44,428 nt of DNA from assembly GCA_002714465.1 (NCBI GenBank), contig PAXL01000071.1:1-44428 (forward strand), read 5' to 3'. Below the pieces are notes generated by a model. That model was not told where the DNA came from, did not search any database, and saw only the letters and a list, made by a program, of their open reading frames with translations. Shown piece after piece: positions 1-8,639 of this stretch. The stretch is from Gemmatimonadota bacterium. GTDB taxonomy: Bacteria; Latescibacterota; UBA2968. Made by a program: the position numbers and the translations under genes. How positions within the stretch are numbered: the first letter of the stretch is position 1; each line of letters starts with the position of its first letter.

Positions 1-63
1 AGCGGGTCGGTCAACGAGTACGGCCTTCAATTCGGGCTCCATTTCCCACTCGGACGCGAATAA
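1..63 (+). CDS. C-terminus of a possible outer-membrane beta-barrel protein (partial)
   Basis: Frame 1 is open from the window edge to a TAA at 61-63 and encodes 20 residues of alternating polar and hydrophobic type, ending in FGLHFPLGRE. Such alternating, aromatic-rich ends are usual for the last strand of outer-membrane barrels, although a terminal Phe is more typical. A strong hairpin follows 20 bases later, which supports a real gene end. The rest of the gene lies outside the window, so the family is a guess. Confidence 0.4.
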   Translation, partial: SGSVNEYGLQFGLHFPLGRE

Positions 64-82
64 GACCCTTTATAGCTCATAT

Positions 83-115
83 CGAGGCCCTGCGGCGTCA
101 AGCTGCAGGGCCTCG
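83..115 (+). terminator. Terminator-like hairpin
   Basis: An 11-bp perfect inverted repeat (CGAGGCCCTGC at 83-93, GCAGGGCCTCG at 105-115) encloses an 11-base loop and is followed by TTACG. It sits just after the upstream gene end at 63 and before the next gene. The T-run is short, so termination may be weak or factor-assisted. Confidence 0.55.
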
Positions 116-166
116 TTACGTGTACTGGAGAAATCCAGATCGGAGCCGATAAGTAGGAAGCAGGCC

Positions 167-1351
167 ATGTGTGCCGCATTAACCCGCTTTGAGGGCCGTT
201 CAAACTCGATCATGCCTTTCACACGCCACGCTATCAGACTTCTTCTGATCTCGATTAGCCTAACGGGAACCGCATACGCGGGCGCCTTCGAAGGCAAACG
301 TATCACGCTGGACGCGCAGATTTCCGGTCAACCACCGGTCAATGACGAGCGCCGCACCTTTCCCGTCCTGAGCAAGGACAATCGTGTTCTGTTCGAGGTC
401 TATGTCGAGGGGATGGCCCGGGGTCTGACGTCCGGATTCACGCTGGCCTTCGAGGACGACAATCTCCAGTTCTCGACGCTGTTCGAGATTGAGAGCTTCG
501 AGGGTATCCTGAGCAATACGACTGGAGGGAGAGGAGCGTCGATCTCGGTCAGCGGGAAACCTGCCTCTCTCAGAGCGCCCGGCTTTCTCGGTATCCTTAC
601 GCTCAAGGCACGACAGAACGTCACTGGTGCCACCGAGATTCGGCTCAAGGCCGAGACGACGACGATCTTTGACAGTGAGACGGGTGCGATCGATCAACTG
701 GATGTGTCGGACACGACGATTCGCTTTGTGACGGGGCAGGCATTTGGCATCTCGCTCGATCTCGATACTTCGTTGGGTGACCAGGCGAGGACGGTACGGA
801 ACGGTGTCGCGATCGGTGAGACGGTCGAGGTCCAGGTACATGGAAATGCGCTGGAGCTGATGGTTGGTTACATCCTGCGGTTCGACTTCGACTCGACGAT
901 GGTGGCTTTCGAGAGCTTCATTCCCGGGAACGTTTTCTCGGCTGCCCAGACTGTCAAGCCGGAGGTGACTGCGCGATCGGTCGAGGTCACTGCGGCCACC
1001 TTTGGCGGAGCACTCACGGTTACGGAAGGACTCCTTGGCCGGGTTTTTTTTACGACACAGGACAGCTTTGTGTCCTCTACGACGATCAACCTGATCACGG
1101 CGGAGATGCTGCGATCGAGCGAGTTCGTGACGGCCGTCCCACGGTCAGTGACGCTCAACGGGGCCGTCGATTTCGACGGAAACCGTATAGCCGATTTTCG
1201 AGATTTCTTGCTATTTGCCGCCCGGTTCGGTGAAACGACAAGTTCACCCAATTTCGATACTCAGTTCGATCTGGATGGTAACGGTTCGATCGGGTTTTCT
1301 GATTTTCTGATTTTGGTGAATGCGATAGAGGCGGGTAGAGAAAGCCAATAA
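167..1351 (+). CDS. Secreted cohesin-like protein with C-terminal dockerin-like EF-hand pair
   Basis: A 394-aa protein with a hydrophobic export signal near residues 22-38, cleaved perhaps after AYA. Two beta-sandwich segments resembling cohesin-type domains follow (about 45-190 and 192-335; assigned from strand pattern, not a firm motif). The C-terminus carries two calcium-binding loops, DFDGNRIADFRDF and DLDGNGSIGFSDF, spaced as in dockerin repeats. The ATG at 167 has AGGAAG upstream; an in-frame ATG at 212 would give a tighter signal peptide but has no ribosome binding site. The protein is probably cell-surface or extracellular, perhaps in adhesion or multiprotein assembly. The D-x-D-G...F-x-D-F loops resemble those I associate with Poribacteria/Latescibacteria-type genomes. 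Confidence 0.75.
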   Translation: MCAALTRFEGRSNSIMPFTRHAIRLLLISISLTGTAYAGAFEGKRITLDAQISGQPPVNDERRTFPVLSKDNRVLFEVYVEGMARGLTSGFTLAFEDDNLQFSTLFEIESFEGILSNTTGGRGASISVSGKPASLRAPGFLGILTLKARQNVTGATEIRLKAETTTIFDSETGAIDQLDVSDTTIRFVTGQAFGISLDLDTSLGDQARTVRNGVAIGETVEVQVHGNALELMVGYILRFDFDSTMVAFESFIPGNVFSAAQTVKPEVTARSVEVTAATFGGALTVTEGLLGRVFFTTQDSFVSSTTINLITAEMLRSSEFVTAVPRSVTLNGAVDFDGNRIADFRDFLLFAARFGETTSSPNFDTQFDLDGNGSIGFSDFLILVNAIEAGRESQ

Positions 1352-1591
1352 AAAGAAGATAGAAGAGGGAATACAGAGGATGTTGGTCGATTATGCGGGC
1401 CGACTCATGCGCCTAGGGCGAATCCCGTGACGTTCGGGAATCGTTACCGCGGCGCTTTTTTCTTGTTTCCACTCGACCCGGGGTAGCCTGCGGCAACCTC
1501 CGGATGATTTGCGCAACCCCTCGGGGTTGGATCTCTTCGACCGGATGACAACTAGGACCCTAGCCCTTTCCGCGCCTTTGTGGTTCCCCCG

Positions 1592-2212
1592 TTACCTCAG
1601 GAACGGATTCGTGGCGCGTTCCTGGCCGATGGTGGTGAATAGGCCGTGGCCGGGGTAGACGTTTGTTTCGTCGGGGAGAGGCAGGAGCTTCTCTCGAATC
1701 GATGCCATCAGGACGGTGGGATCCGCGCCTTCAAGGTCGGTGCGACCGATAGAGCCCGCGAACAGGACGTCGCCGACTATGGCGTGACCGGGCCACAGGA
1801 GTGTGATGTTGCCGGGGGCGTGACCGGGGGTGTGGATGACGGAGAGGGATTCGCGGCCGAAAGTGATGGTCTCGCCGATGTCAATGAACCGGTCGACTTC
1901 AGGTGCATCGTCTGTGTCGATGTCCAGCCAAGAGGCGATCTCGACGAGTCCTTCCACCATGAAAAGGTCGTCCTTGTGAATGGCGAAAGGCACGCCTAAC
2001 TGCTCCTTGATTGATCTGACCCGCCCGATGTGATCGAAGTGACCGTGCGTTGCGACGATCTCCTTGATCTTGATTCCATCCTCTTCGATCAGTTTGACGA
2101 TACCTGGGACGTTCTCGCCGGGATCGATGAGGATGCCTTCCTTTGTGTCTTCGCACGCGAGGACGAAACAGTTGACTTCGAGGGGACCGACGACGATCGA
2201 TTTCAGGATCAT
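1592..2212 (-). CDS. Metallo-beta-lactamase-fold hydrolase (glyoxalase II-like)
   Basis: A 206-aa cytosolic MBL-fold protein of the short, YcbL/GloB-like type. The zinc motif THGHFDH is at residues 55-61. It is followed by HTPGHAPG near 130, the bridging Asp in VGDVLF near 150, and a last His in YPGHG near 187, so both metal sites look complete. Likely activity is thioester hydrolysis (hydroxyacylglutathione-like) or a related small-molecule hydrolysis. The ATG has AAAGGAAA just upstream. It lies 27 bases after the ABC permease on the same strand, so it is probably co-transcribed, although no functional link is evident. Confidence 0.88.
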   Translation of the reverse strand: MILKSIVVGPLEVNCFVLACEDTKEGILIDPGENVPGIVKLIEEDGIKIKEIVATHGHFDHIGRVRSIKEQLGVPFAIHKDDLFMVEGLVEIASWLDIDTDDAPEVDRFIDIGETITFGRESLSVIHTPGHAPGNITLLWPGHAIVGDVLFAGSIGRTDLEGADPTVLMASIREKLLPLPDETNVYPGHGLFTTIGQERATNPFLR

Positions 2213-2239
2213 TTTTTTCCTTTGGTAGCTGGTATGCGG

Positions 2240-3301
2240 TCAGCGTCTGGCGGTCTTGAGTCCGACGGCCAGGATGGTGATTGCCTGGATGATGATGACG
2301 ATATCCTTTGGCACGCCCGCAGACAATTGTAACCATCTGTCTGCAGTCCGGAGGGCGCCGAACAGGAGGGCGGCGGGAATGACGGCGATCGGGTGGCTGC
2401 GTCCGAGGAGGGCGACGGCGATGCCGTCGAAGCCGTAGCCGGGTGAGAACTGTGCGTACAGCTTGTGATGTAGGCCGGTGATCTCGAAGCAGCCGGCCAG
2501 CCCCGCGACGCTACCTGCGAGACACATGGCGATGATCGAGATACGATCGCTTGATATGCCGACCGATTCAGCCGCTTCGGCTCCTTGACCGACCGCACGA
2601 AAATCGAAACCAAAGGGTGTCCGGAAGAGCAACCAGTAGGCGCAGAAACAGACGAACAAAGCCAGCAGGATCGCGAGACTGACTTCTATGGGGGGCGTGT
2701 CCCATAGGACCGGAAGCTTTGCGCTTGCCTGAAGGTCCCGGGAACGCGTCGTATGCGTCCCCGCACTGAGCGGTCCACGGACGAGATAGTCGACACTGTA
2801 GATCGCTATGTAGTTGAGCATGATCGTGTTGATGACTTCGTGTACGCCTCGGCGGGCCTTGAGCCATCCGGCCACGCCGCCCCACACCGCGCCCGCACAT
2901 ACACCCACTATCAGCGTCAACGTCAAATGAAGTGGAGCGGATAGAGACAGGTCCGTCGCACCGATCCAGGCAGCACCGACGGCACCCGCATACAGCTGAC
3001 CCTCGCCCCCGATGTTGAAGAGCCCCGCGCGGAAGGCGATCGCAACGGACAATCCAGTCAGGAGCAGGGGAACTGTTTTGACGAGCGTGCTTGCCAGATT
3101 GACCCGCGTGCCGAAAGCGCCGTAGGCGAGCGCGCCGACCGTCTGGACTGGATTGCCTCCTGATAGCGCCACAATCGCGAGGCCAGCAAGCAATGCTATT
3201 AGGAGGATTCCAAAAGACTCGACGATGTCGCGAGTCGAGCCCGGGGACATTCTGGTCAGAATGCCCAGAGTCAAGGTGTTTGCCCTCCCGAAGTCATCCA
3301 C
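2240..3301 (-). CDS. ABC importer permease, BMP/nucleoside family (RnsC/YufP-like)
   Basis: A 353-aa polytopic membrane protein of the BPD_transp_2 type. The hallmark stretch FRAGLFNIGGEGQ (about 90-102) is characteristic of the first permease of simple-sugar/nucleoside importers that work with a BMP-family binding lipoprotein. The GTG start at 3301 overlaps the ATPase gene by 31 bases; an ATG at 3250 is an alternative. The C-terminus is of normal length and followed directly by the MBL gene. The second permease usually found here (YufQ/RnsD type) is missing, and no binding protein is encoded nearby. It pairs with the ATPase upstream. Confidence 0.88.
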   Translation of the reverse strand: MDDFGRANTLTLGILTRMSPGSTRDIVESFGILLIALLAGLAIVALSGGNPVQTVGALAYGAFGTRVNLASTLVKTVPLLLTGLSVAIAFRAGLFNIGGEGQLYAGAVGAAWIGATDLSLSAPLHLTLTLIVGVCAGAVWGGVAGWLKARRGVHEVINTIMLNYIAIYSVDYLVRGPLSAGTHTTRSRDLQASAKLPVLWDTPPIEVSLAILLALFVCFCAYWLLFRTPFGFDFRAVGQGAEAAESVGISSDRISIIAMCLAGSVAGLAGCFEITGLHHKLYAQFSPGYGFDGIAVALLGRSHPIAVIPAALLFGALRTADRWLQLSAGVPKDIVIIIQAITILAVGLKTARR

Positions 3302-4803
3302 AACCCGATTTGTTGATCGTCGTAGTCGTCGACCGAGCAGATCCCGGCAATACGACCTTTGTAGATTACGGCGATTCGATCGCTGAGTGCACGCAGGTCA
3401 TCCAGGTCGTTTGAGATGACAAGGATGCCACATCCACGGGCCCGTGCGTCGAGCAGCTGTGTTTGGACGAAATCGGTTGCGCCGAGATCTAGGCCCTGCG
3501 TCGGATGTGCCGCTACGATCACGCGCGGTGATCTCGAGAGTTCGCGTGCGATGACGACTTTTTGCTGGTTCCCACCCGACAGACTGTCCGCTGGGGTGGC
3601 GGCGGAAGGTGTCCGGATGCCGTAGGTCTCGATCAGTCTGTCAGCTTCCTGCCTGGCCTGGTCGCCGTCCCACCATATAGCAGTGCCGAACTGGTCTTGT
3701 CCTCCTAGGAACAGGTTGTCCTGTATGCTGAACGATCCGATGAGCCCGGATCGACGACGGTCCTCAGGGATGTATGCGAGCCCGTGCTGCCTTCTTTGTC
3801 TCGCGTCCCAATTCGTGATGTCCTCGGACATAAGCCGGAGCGTGCCTGACGAAGGGGAAAGCTGACCTGCAAGGATTTGCGTGAACTCAGTCTGGCCGTT
3901 CCCGGCGACCCCTGCCAGACCTACGATCTCGCCTTCGTGAATGTTGAGTGAAAGTCCTTCCAGTACTGTTTGACCGTCCTTGTGGAGACGGATCTGGTCG
4001 ACTTCGAGTACACTTGTCCTACCCAGATCGTATTCGTGATCGGCAAGGGCCGTCGCCGGACGACCGATGATCGCCTCAATGATTCTGTCAGCGTCGAAGG
4101 CTTCGCGGTTGTAGGTTGACACAGAGGCGCCATTGCGGAGGACGGTCACGTGTGTCGCGTGGTCCATGACCTCCTGTATCCGATGCGTGACCAGAACAAC
4201 CGTCGTGCCCTGCACACGGAGCGCGTTAATCCGTTCGAACAGAAGCTCCGATTCCCTAGGTCCCAGGACTGATGTGGGTTCGTCGAGGATGAGAATGCTG
4301 GCGTCCCTTGTGAGCGCCTTGATGATTTCTACGGCCTGACGCGTCGGCAGAGGAAGCGTTTCAACGAGCGCATCGGGGGACAGGTCGATTTGGAGCGATG
4401 ATGCGAGCGAGGCGACCATTTCGCGGACGGCGTCCCGATCGATCCACGGTCCAGTCAGATCCAAACCCAGCGTAACGTTTTCCCAGACGGTAAGGGTTTC
4501 GACAAGGGTGAAGTGCTGAGTGACGAAGCCGATGCCCGCCGCCTTCGCAGCCCCCGAGTTCGCCAGCGTCAGCCGGTCTCCGTGGATAGAGACTTCCCCT
4601 GAATCTGGTCTCGTCAGGCCTGCAAGGACGTGGGCCAACGTCGATTTGCCTGCTCCATTCTCACCGACGATCGCGTGTAGCGCACCCGAACGGACTTCCA
4701 GATGAATGTCGTTGTTGGCGACAACGATCTCGTCTTCACCGTCGAATTTCTTGGTGATTCCGGTCGCTCTGATTGCTGGGGGGCTGTGGACAGTTTCGTT
4801 CAT
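3271..4803 (-). CDS. ABC importer ATPase with two nucleotide-binding domains (RnsB/YufO/MglA-like)
   Basis: A 510-aa cytoplasmic ATPase with two ABC domains in one chain, as in sugar and nucleoside importers. The first has Walker A GENGAGKST at about 47-55 and Walker B ILILDEPTSVL. The second has the family's usual degenerate loop GVAGNGQTE and the signature LSGGNQQKV near 415. It would energise the adjacent permease for uptake of a nucleoside, purine or related compound; the substrate is inferred only from family. The ATG at 4803 lies 4 bases after the TPR gene stop, and the 3' end overlaps the permease start, so translation is probably coupled. Confidence 0.92.
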   Translation of the reverse strand: MNETVHSPPAIRATGITKKFDGEDEIVVANNDIHLEVRSGALHAIVGENGAGKSTLAHVLAGLTRPDSGEVSIHGDRLTLANSGAAKAAGIGFVTQHFTLVETLTVWENVTLGLDLTGPWIDRDAVREMVASLASSLQIDLSPDALVETLPLPTRQAVEIIKALTRDASILILDEPTSVLGPRESELLFERINALRVQGTTVVLVTHRIQEVMDHATHVTVLRNGASVSTYNREAFDADRIIEAIIGRPATALADHEYDLGRTSVLEVDQIRLHKDGQTVLEGLSLNIHEGEIVGLAGVAGNGQTEFTQILAGQLSPSSGTLRLMSEDITNWDARQRRQHGLAYIPEDRRRSGLIGSFSIQDNLFLGGQDQFGTAIWWDGDQARQEADRLIETYGIRTPSAATPADSLSGGNQQKVVIARELSRSPRVIVAAHPTQGLDLGATDFVQTQLLDARARGCGILVISNDLDDLRALSDRIAVIYKGRIAGICSVDDYDDQQIGLWMTSGGQTP

Positions 4804-4807
4804 GCAG

Positions 4808-6028
4808 TCAGGGTCGTCCCGGATACCTTAGCTCACGATCGACAGGGCGGCTGTCCGGTTCAATCCCGTTGTAAGGCTGGCCCTGATAGCGACGTGCCTC
4901 GTCTCGCGAGCCCCAGACGTTGTCTCGCTGCACGGCACGTCGGTAGTGCTCCTTCGCTCTTTCTCGATCACCTTCCAGATCGGCGATCTTGCCGAGCGTC
5001 AGTTCCGCGGGACCGACGAGCCAGTTCTTCTTGTTCCTGCTGCGTGAGGCCACAGCGGTGAGAAGAGCCCCGGCTCGCTCGTTGTTCCCGATGAGGAAAT
5101 GACTGATGCCTTGGATGAAGTCAAGCTTCATTTCCCGCCACCTGAAGAGTGCCCATTTCCGGGAAAAGGCGATCGAACGGATAGAGGCTGTCGAGTCGAG
5201 CATCGCCTTTGAAAGCCTGCGACCGTGTTCCATTTGGAGACGTAGCATGGTGTCGGCATAGCGAATCCGGTAATCCAGGCTGTTTGGGTAGTGTGCGAGC
5301 AAGCCTCTCAGCCGCTCTTCTGCCGAGACGGCATCCATCTCGTAGTAGAGTTCAAGGTAGGCGAGTGCCGATACCGCATCGAGTCTGTTGTATCGTCCAC
5401 GGGTGGCTGCCTCTTTGAGCCGCCGGAGACCACCCTCCCTGTCACCCGAGGGGAGGTTGAAGAGACGCTGGACCGCCCGAAGGATACTTGGGTTGTGAGA
5501 GAGGATGTAGTCGGACAGGCCGATCCCGAAGTTCGCATCCATCGCGTCCGGTTCGATCGCGATCGTCTCGTCCAGATACTCGCGACCTTCGATCCCGTCG
5601 ATCACTCCTTTAAAGACCTCTTTTCTAACCATGCGTAACCCGGTCCTCAGACCGTAGGCGTTCCCGAGCCACAGGAACATCTCGGCGGACTCGCCTTGAA
5701 GCTTGATCCATCGTTCGGTTTTCTCAATCGAACTTCCCAAGTAGCGCAGGATCTCAGGGTCGTGTTTGTCGCCGTCCCGAACGTTCATGCCCTGCCGCCA
5801 GTAGACCGTTGCTTTGTAGAAGGGAGGCTCGGGGCGTCGAGGGTGGGCAGAGAGGAGCGAGTCTGCGATAGCATGCGCTGTTACGAAGTTCTCGTTAAAG
5901 GTGAGATGGATCAGGCGCTGGATAGCTGGTTCCCAGGGAGTGTCCTGGCTCAAGACTCGTTGAGGGATCAGGGCCAGGAGGGCCGACGCCACCACAGCCG
6001 CGATAAGACGTTCCGTGCAGCTGGCCAT
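4808..6028 (-). CDS. Secreted/periplasmic TPR-repeat protein
   Basis: A 406-aa protein with an N-terminal signal peptide (hydrophobic core about 9-22, cleavage likely near VLSQ). The rest is alpha-helical with TPR-like units: the early segment on payload size and 'HPRRPEPPFYKATVYWRQG', and clearer repeats near 315-375 ('LTLGKIADLEGDRERAKEHYRRAV'). No catalytic motif is visible, so it is probably a protein-interaction scaffold in the periplasm. It lies directly after a 40-aa ORF (stop TAG immediately before this ATG) and 4 bases before the ABC ATPase. This arrangement suggests an operon, but a role in transport is speculation. Confidence 0.8.
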   Translation of the reverse strand: MASCTERLIAAVVASALLALIPQRVLSQDTPWEPAIQRLIHLTFNENFVTAHAIADSLLSAHPRRPEPPFYKATVYWRQGMNVRDGDKHDPEILRYLGSSIEKTERWIKLQGESAEMFLWLGNAYGLRTGLRMVRKEVFKGVIDGIEGREYLDETIAIEPDAMDANFGIGLSDYILSHNPSILRAVQRLFNLPSGDREGGLRRLKEAATRGRYNRLDAVSALAYLELYYEMDAVSAEERLRGLLAHYPNSLDYRIRYADTMLRLQMEHGRRLSKAMLDSTASIRSIAFSRKWALFRWREMKLDFIQGISHFLIGNNERAGALLTAVASRSRNKKNWLVGPAELTLGKIADLEGDRERAKEHYRRAVQRDNVWGSRDEARRYQGQPYNGIEPDSRPVDRELRYPGRP

Positions 6029-6151
6029 CTATAGGGTGGGCTTCGCCGCAAAGGCTAACACCCTTGTCGCCTTCACCCGCGCCTTGTTCAATAGCCCAAG
6101 AGCTACGAGATGGTCGTTAAGGTCCCAGTAGTAGCGTTCTCTTGCGTTCAT
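6029..6151 (-). CDS. Small 40-aa ORF directly upstream of the TPR gene
   Basis: A 40-codon ORF starts at the ATG at 6151-6149 behind a strong ribosome binding site (GGAAGGAGAG, 4 bases away). It stops at a TAG touching the ATG of the TPR gene. The peptide begins MNARERYYWDLND and is basic and helical, with no signal or membrane segment. The strong ribosome site and abutting start suggest a translated leader or small protein coupled to the TPR gene. I recognise no family. It could also be the remnant of a longer gene. Confidence 0.5.
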   Translation of the reverse strand: MNARERYYWDLNDHLVALGLLNKARVKATRVLAFAAKPTL

Positions 6152-6502
6152 TAGTCTCTCCTTCCGCTCGTGGGCAGCCTAAACAGCGGGTTTTTCCTCG
6201 GACATCAAGTATTGAGTGTTTCAGCTATAACTTGCTGTCCGAATCCGTTCCTATCAGTCAAGAGGTATGGATATTGCAAGACCTATCAAGCGGCAATCTG
6301 TATTTCTCCGATACGATGCAAGCACTCCCACGCGAGAGTTACGAATACCGATTTGACTCGAAAGACGCGTTTGATGTTAAACTACGCTGTCAGGACTCCG
6401 TCCCTGGGATATCATTCTATCAAACACCCTAGAAGCCGTTGTCACCTTACTGCCTGCGCTGCTATGGGTGTTTCACCGCCCGTGTCAAAGCTGACACCAG
6501 AG
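6152..6502. other. Intergenic stretch with no supported gene
   Basis: This stretch separates the minus-strand TPR cluster from the plus-strand dioxygenase and looks less GC-rich than its surroundings. A 96-aa plus frame (6142-6432) ends FYQTP but has no ribosome site, no recognisable domain and overlaps the 40-aa ORF. I do not call it a gene. A promoter follows at 6503-6531. Confidence 0.4.
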
Positions 6503-6531
6503 CAGACAATGTCTCACTTTAAATGTATAAT
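6503..6531 (+). promoter_or_regulatory. Sigma-70-type promoter for the first PhyH gene
   Basis: The -35 box is CAGACA (6503-6508), the spacer is 17 bases and the -10 box is a perfect TATAAT (6526-6531). Transcription would start near 6538, so the 5' leader would carry the four heptanucleotide repeats just before the start codon at 6580. Confidence 0.6.
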
Positions 6532-6545
6532 GTTTCGGTCGGCCT

Positions 6546-6573
6546 GAACCCTGAACCCTGAACCCTGAACCCT
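6546..6573 (+). repeat. Heptanucleotide tandem repeat (GAACCCT)x4
   Basis: Four perfect copies of GAACCCT lie between the predicted transcription start (about 6538) and the ATG at 6580. They occupy the place where a ribosome binding site would be; only GAGAG directly before the ATG resembles one. The unit length is not a multiple of three. Copy-number change would alter leader length and perhaps translation, but no such effect can be seen from one sequence. Confidence 0.9.
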
Positions 6574-6579
6574 TGAGAG

Positions 6580-7566
6580 ATGGATGTGACGATCCCTTGC
6601 CCGACAACAGATGAAGATCAGCTGTATGAAGACTTTAGAGAGGCCGGATTCTGTGTTGTTGCGAATGCGCTGAACGAAGAGCAGGTGGCGGGTATGCGAT
6701 CACGCCTTGTGGAGCAGGCCGAAGCGGAGCGACAACAAGGCCTCGACTTCCGGGACGGCGGGTCTGACCAAAATTGGGGAGCCTTCCGGAATGCCGATGG
6801 GCGCATTCGCCCCGAGGCGTTTACTGAGGAGGCAGGCGGACGGAACCAGCGTGTGTGGATGCTTGTCAACAAGGGGAAGGTGTTTCTCGACATCTTCAAA
6901 GTGAAGAGCGTTCGAGGAATCGTCGATCGGTTTCTGGGCGAGGAGTATCTTCTGAGCAGCTACGGCGCGAACATCGCGAAGCCCGGTGGCGTGGAGATGC
7001 CGCTGCACACGGATCAGTGGTGGATGCCCTCGCAGACGCGGTCCGGTCGGAAGCCGCTGCCGATCGGTTCGATTCGACGGGATCGTTTCGATGAGGACTC
7101 GGAACTGATAGATCCTCCGATGATCGCTCCGCTTGCTGCAGTGAACGTGATCTGGATGCTGGTCGATTTCATCGCAGAGATCGGGGCGACTCGACTCGTT
7201 CCCGGGAGCCATCTGAGCGGCCGGCAGCCGGATGTGGAAGGGGAGCAGAGCGCCGTCCAGCCCGAAGCCCCCGCAGGTTCAGCGATCGTACTCGATGCGA
7301 GGACGTGGCACGGAACCGGTGCGAACACGGGCAAGCAGGATCGCCTGGCCCTTCTTTCTACCTTCTGTGGGCCGCAGTTTAGGACTCAGGAGAACCTGGT
7401 GGTGGGTACGCACGAGGACGTCGTTGCTGAAGCGGATGAAGATCTGCGTGCGCTGCTGGGCTACAAAGTGTGGCACGCGTATGGACGGATCGAGAGCCCG
7501 GCGGTAGAGTTCATCCAGCCGGGGCAAAAAGGGCTGGGAGAGATGGAGCGGGGAAATGGTAAATAA
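6580..7566 (+). CDS. Phytanoyl-CoA dioxygenase (PhyH) family protein
   Basis: A 328-aa non-haem iron(II)/2-oxoglutarate dioxygenase of the PhyH family. The iron-binding H-x-D is in MPLHTDQWW (about residues 144-149). The distal His is in RTWHGTGANTG (about 243) and the Arg expected to bind 2-oxoglutarate is in KQDRLALL. These are the complete catalytic facial triad and cosubstrate site. It would hydroxylate a small organic substrate with release of succinate and CO2; the substrate is unknown, and such paralogues are far more diverse than phytanoyl-CoA hydroxylase. It is followed 39 bases later by an aldo/keto reductase, probably in one transcript. The ribosome site is weak and displaced by a heptamer repeat. 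Confidence 0.9.
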   Translation: MDVTIPCPTTDEDQLYEDFREAGFCVVANALNEEQVAGMRSRLVEQAEAERQQGLDFRDGGSDQNWGAFRNADGRIRPEAFTEEAGGRNQRVWMLVNKGKVFLDIFKVKSVRGIVDRFLGEEYLLSSYGANIAKPGGVEMPLHTDQWWMPSQTRSGRKPLPIGSIRRDRFDEDSELIDPPMIAPLAAVNVIWMLVDFIAEIGATRLVPGSHLSGRQPDVEGEQSAVQPEAPAGSAIVLDARTWHGTGANTGKQDRLALLSTFCGPQFRTQENLVVGTHEDVVAEADEDLRALLGYKVWHAYGRIESPAVEFIQPGQKGLGEMERGNGK

Positions 7567-7605
7567 AAATCGTACAGAGGAAATTCTAGAATTAGAGACG
7601 TCTAG

Positions 7606-8550
7606 ATGAAGACGGTGGAGCTGGGGACGACGGGGGCCGAGGTTTCGGCGATTGCGCTTGGGTGTATGAGTCTTACACACGGGAATGAGCAGGAGAGCAT
7701 TGCCACGGTACGGCGTGCGTATGAGTTGGGGGTTACGCTATATGACACGGCGGACGTGTATACGGCCGGGGAATCAGAAGAGGTGCTCGGGAAGGCTCTG
7801 AAGGAGGTGGTGATCGCGCGGGAGGACGTGGTGATCGCGTCCAAATGCGGAATCGTGTTTAAGGGGATGGTGCCCGAGTATGATTACAAGGCCTACGACC
7901 TTTCGGCGGCCTACATCAAACAGAGCGTAGAGAACTCGCTTCAAAGACTGGGCACGGAATATATTGATTTGTTCCAGCCGCACAGGATCGACTACCTGGC
8001 GCATCCAGAAGAGACGGCGATGGCGTTCGACGAGCTCAAGTCGGAAGGTAAGGTGCGACACGTAGGGGTGAGCAACTATACGGCTGACGAGATTCGGATG
8101 CTGTCCGAATACTGCAGGCTCGAGTCCTTGCAGACGCAGTTCGGGTTGCTGCATTTGGAGCCGATCGAGACGGGGCTTCTGGCTGTGTGTCTGGAGAAGC
8201 GGATGAACGTGCTGTGCTGGAGTCCGATTCATAAGGGCGTGCTGGCAGGAAAGTCATCCGCCCACGATGACTGGCAGGCTCAGCGAGAAGCGGGGGTGGC
8301 AGCACAGGTGCGTGAGTTGGCGGATTGCTATGGATGGTCAATGAGCCAAGTCGCACTGGCTTGGCTGATGCAGCTCCCTGGTGGCGTCATTCCTCTGATA
8401 GGAACGGCAAACGTGGATCATCTGTCAGATGCTGTCGACGCTGTGGGGAAGGCGCTCGACCGAGACGATTGGTATGAGTTGATGGTGATCGGGAGAGGAC
8501 GACCGATGCCTTGGGGGCAACGGCCGTATGCATACATGAAGGAACGATAG
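7606..8550 (+). CDS. Aldo/keto reductase
   Basis: A 314-aa (beta/alpha)8-barrel NAD(P)H-dependent oxidoreductase. The catalytic tetrad is visible: Asp and Tyr in LYDTADVYTAG (about 46-54), Lys in VIASKCGI (about 82) and His in LFQPHRID (about 126). The C-terminal cofactor-binding part includes VIPLIGTANVDHL. It is closest in style to the YghZ/AKR11-like or oxidoreductase groups acting on sugars or aldehydes. It sits downstream of the PhyH gene and is probably co-expressed, which would suit stepwise oxidation of one substrate. The ATG at 7606 has only a poor ribosome site. Confidence 0.92.
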   Translation: MKTVELGTTGAEVSAIALGCMSLTHGNEQESIATVRRAYELGVTLYDTADVYTAGESEEVLGKALKEVVIAREDVVIASKCGIVFKGMVPEYDYKAYDLSAAYIKQSVENSLQRLGTEYIDLFQPHRIDYLAHPEETAMAFDELKSEGKVRHVGVSNYTADEIRMLSEYCRLESLQTQFGLLHLEPIETGLLAVCLEKRMNVLCWSPIHKGVLAGKSSAHDDWQAQREAGVAAQVRELADCYGWSMSQVALAWLMQLPGGVIPLIGTANVDHLSDAVDAVGKALDRDDWYELMVIGRGRPMPWGQRPYAYMKER

Positions 8551-8639
8551 TGTTTGAAACACCGAGTACAGAAGGATGAGGGAAAGTTGTGAGTTCAGAG
8601 CCAACTTTAAAATTCCTCACTCTGGGCTTGCTTTTCATC

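Noticed and set aside
260..841. 193-aa minus-strand frame
   Set aside because: It is antisense to the cohesin/dockerin-like gene and has no known domain; the same holds for other long antisense frames such as 13596-14066 and 38355-39593.
6142..6432. 96-aa plus-strand frame
   Set aside because: No ribosome site, no recognisable domain, and it overlaps the better-supported 40-aa ORF on the other strand.
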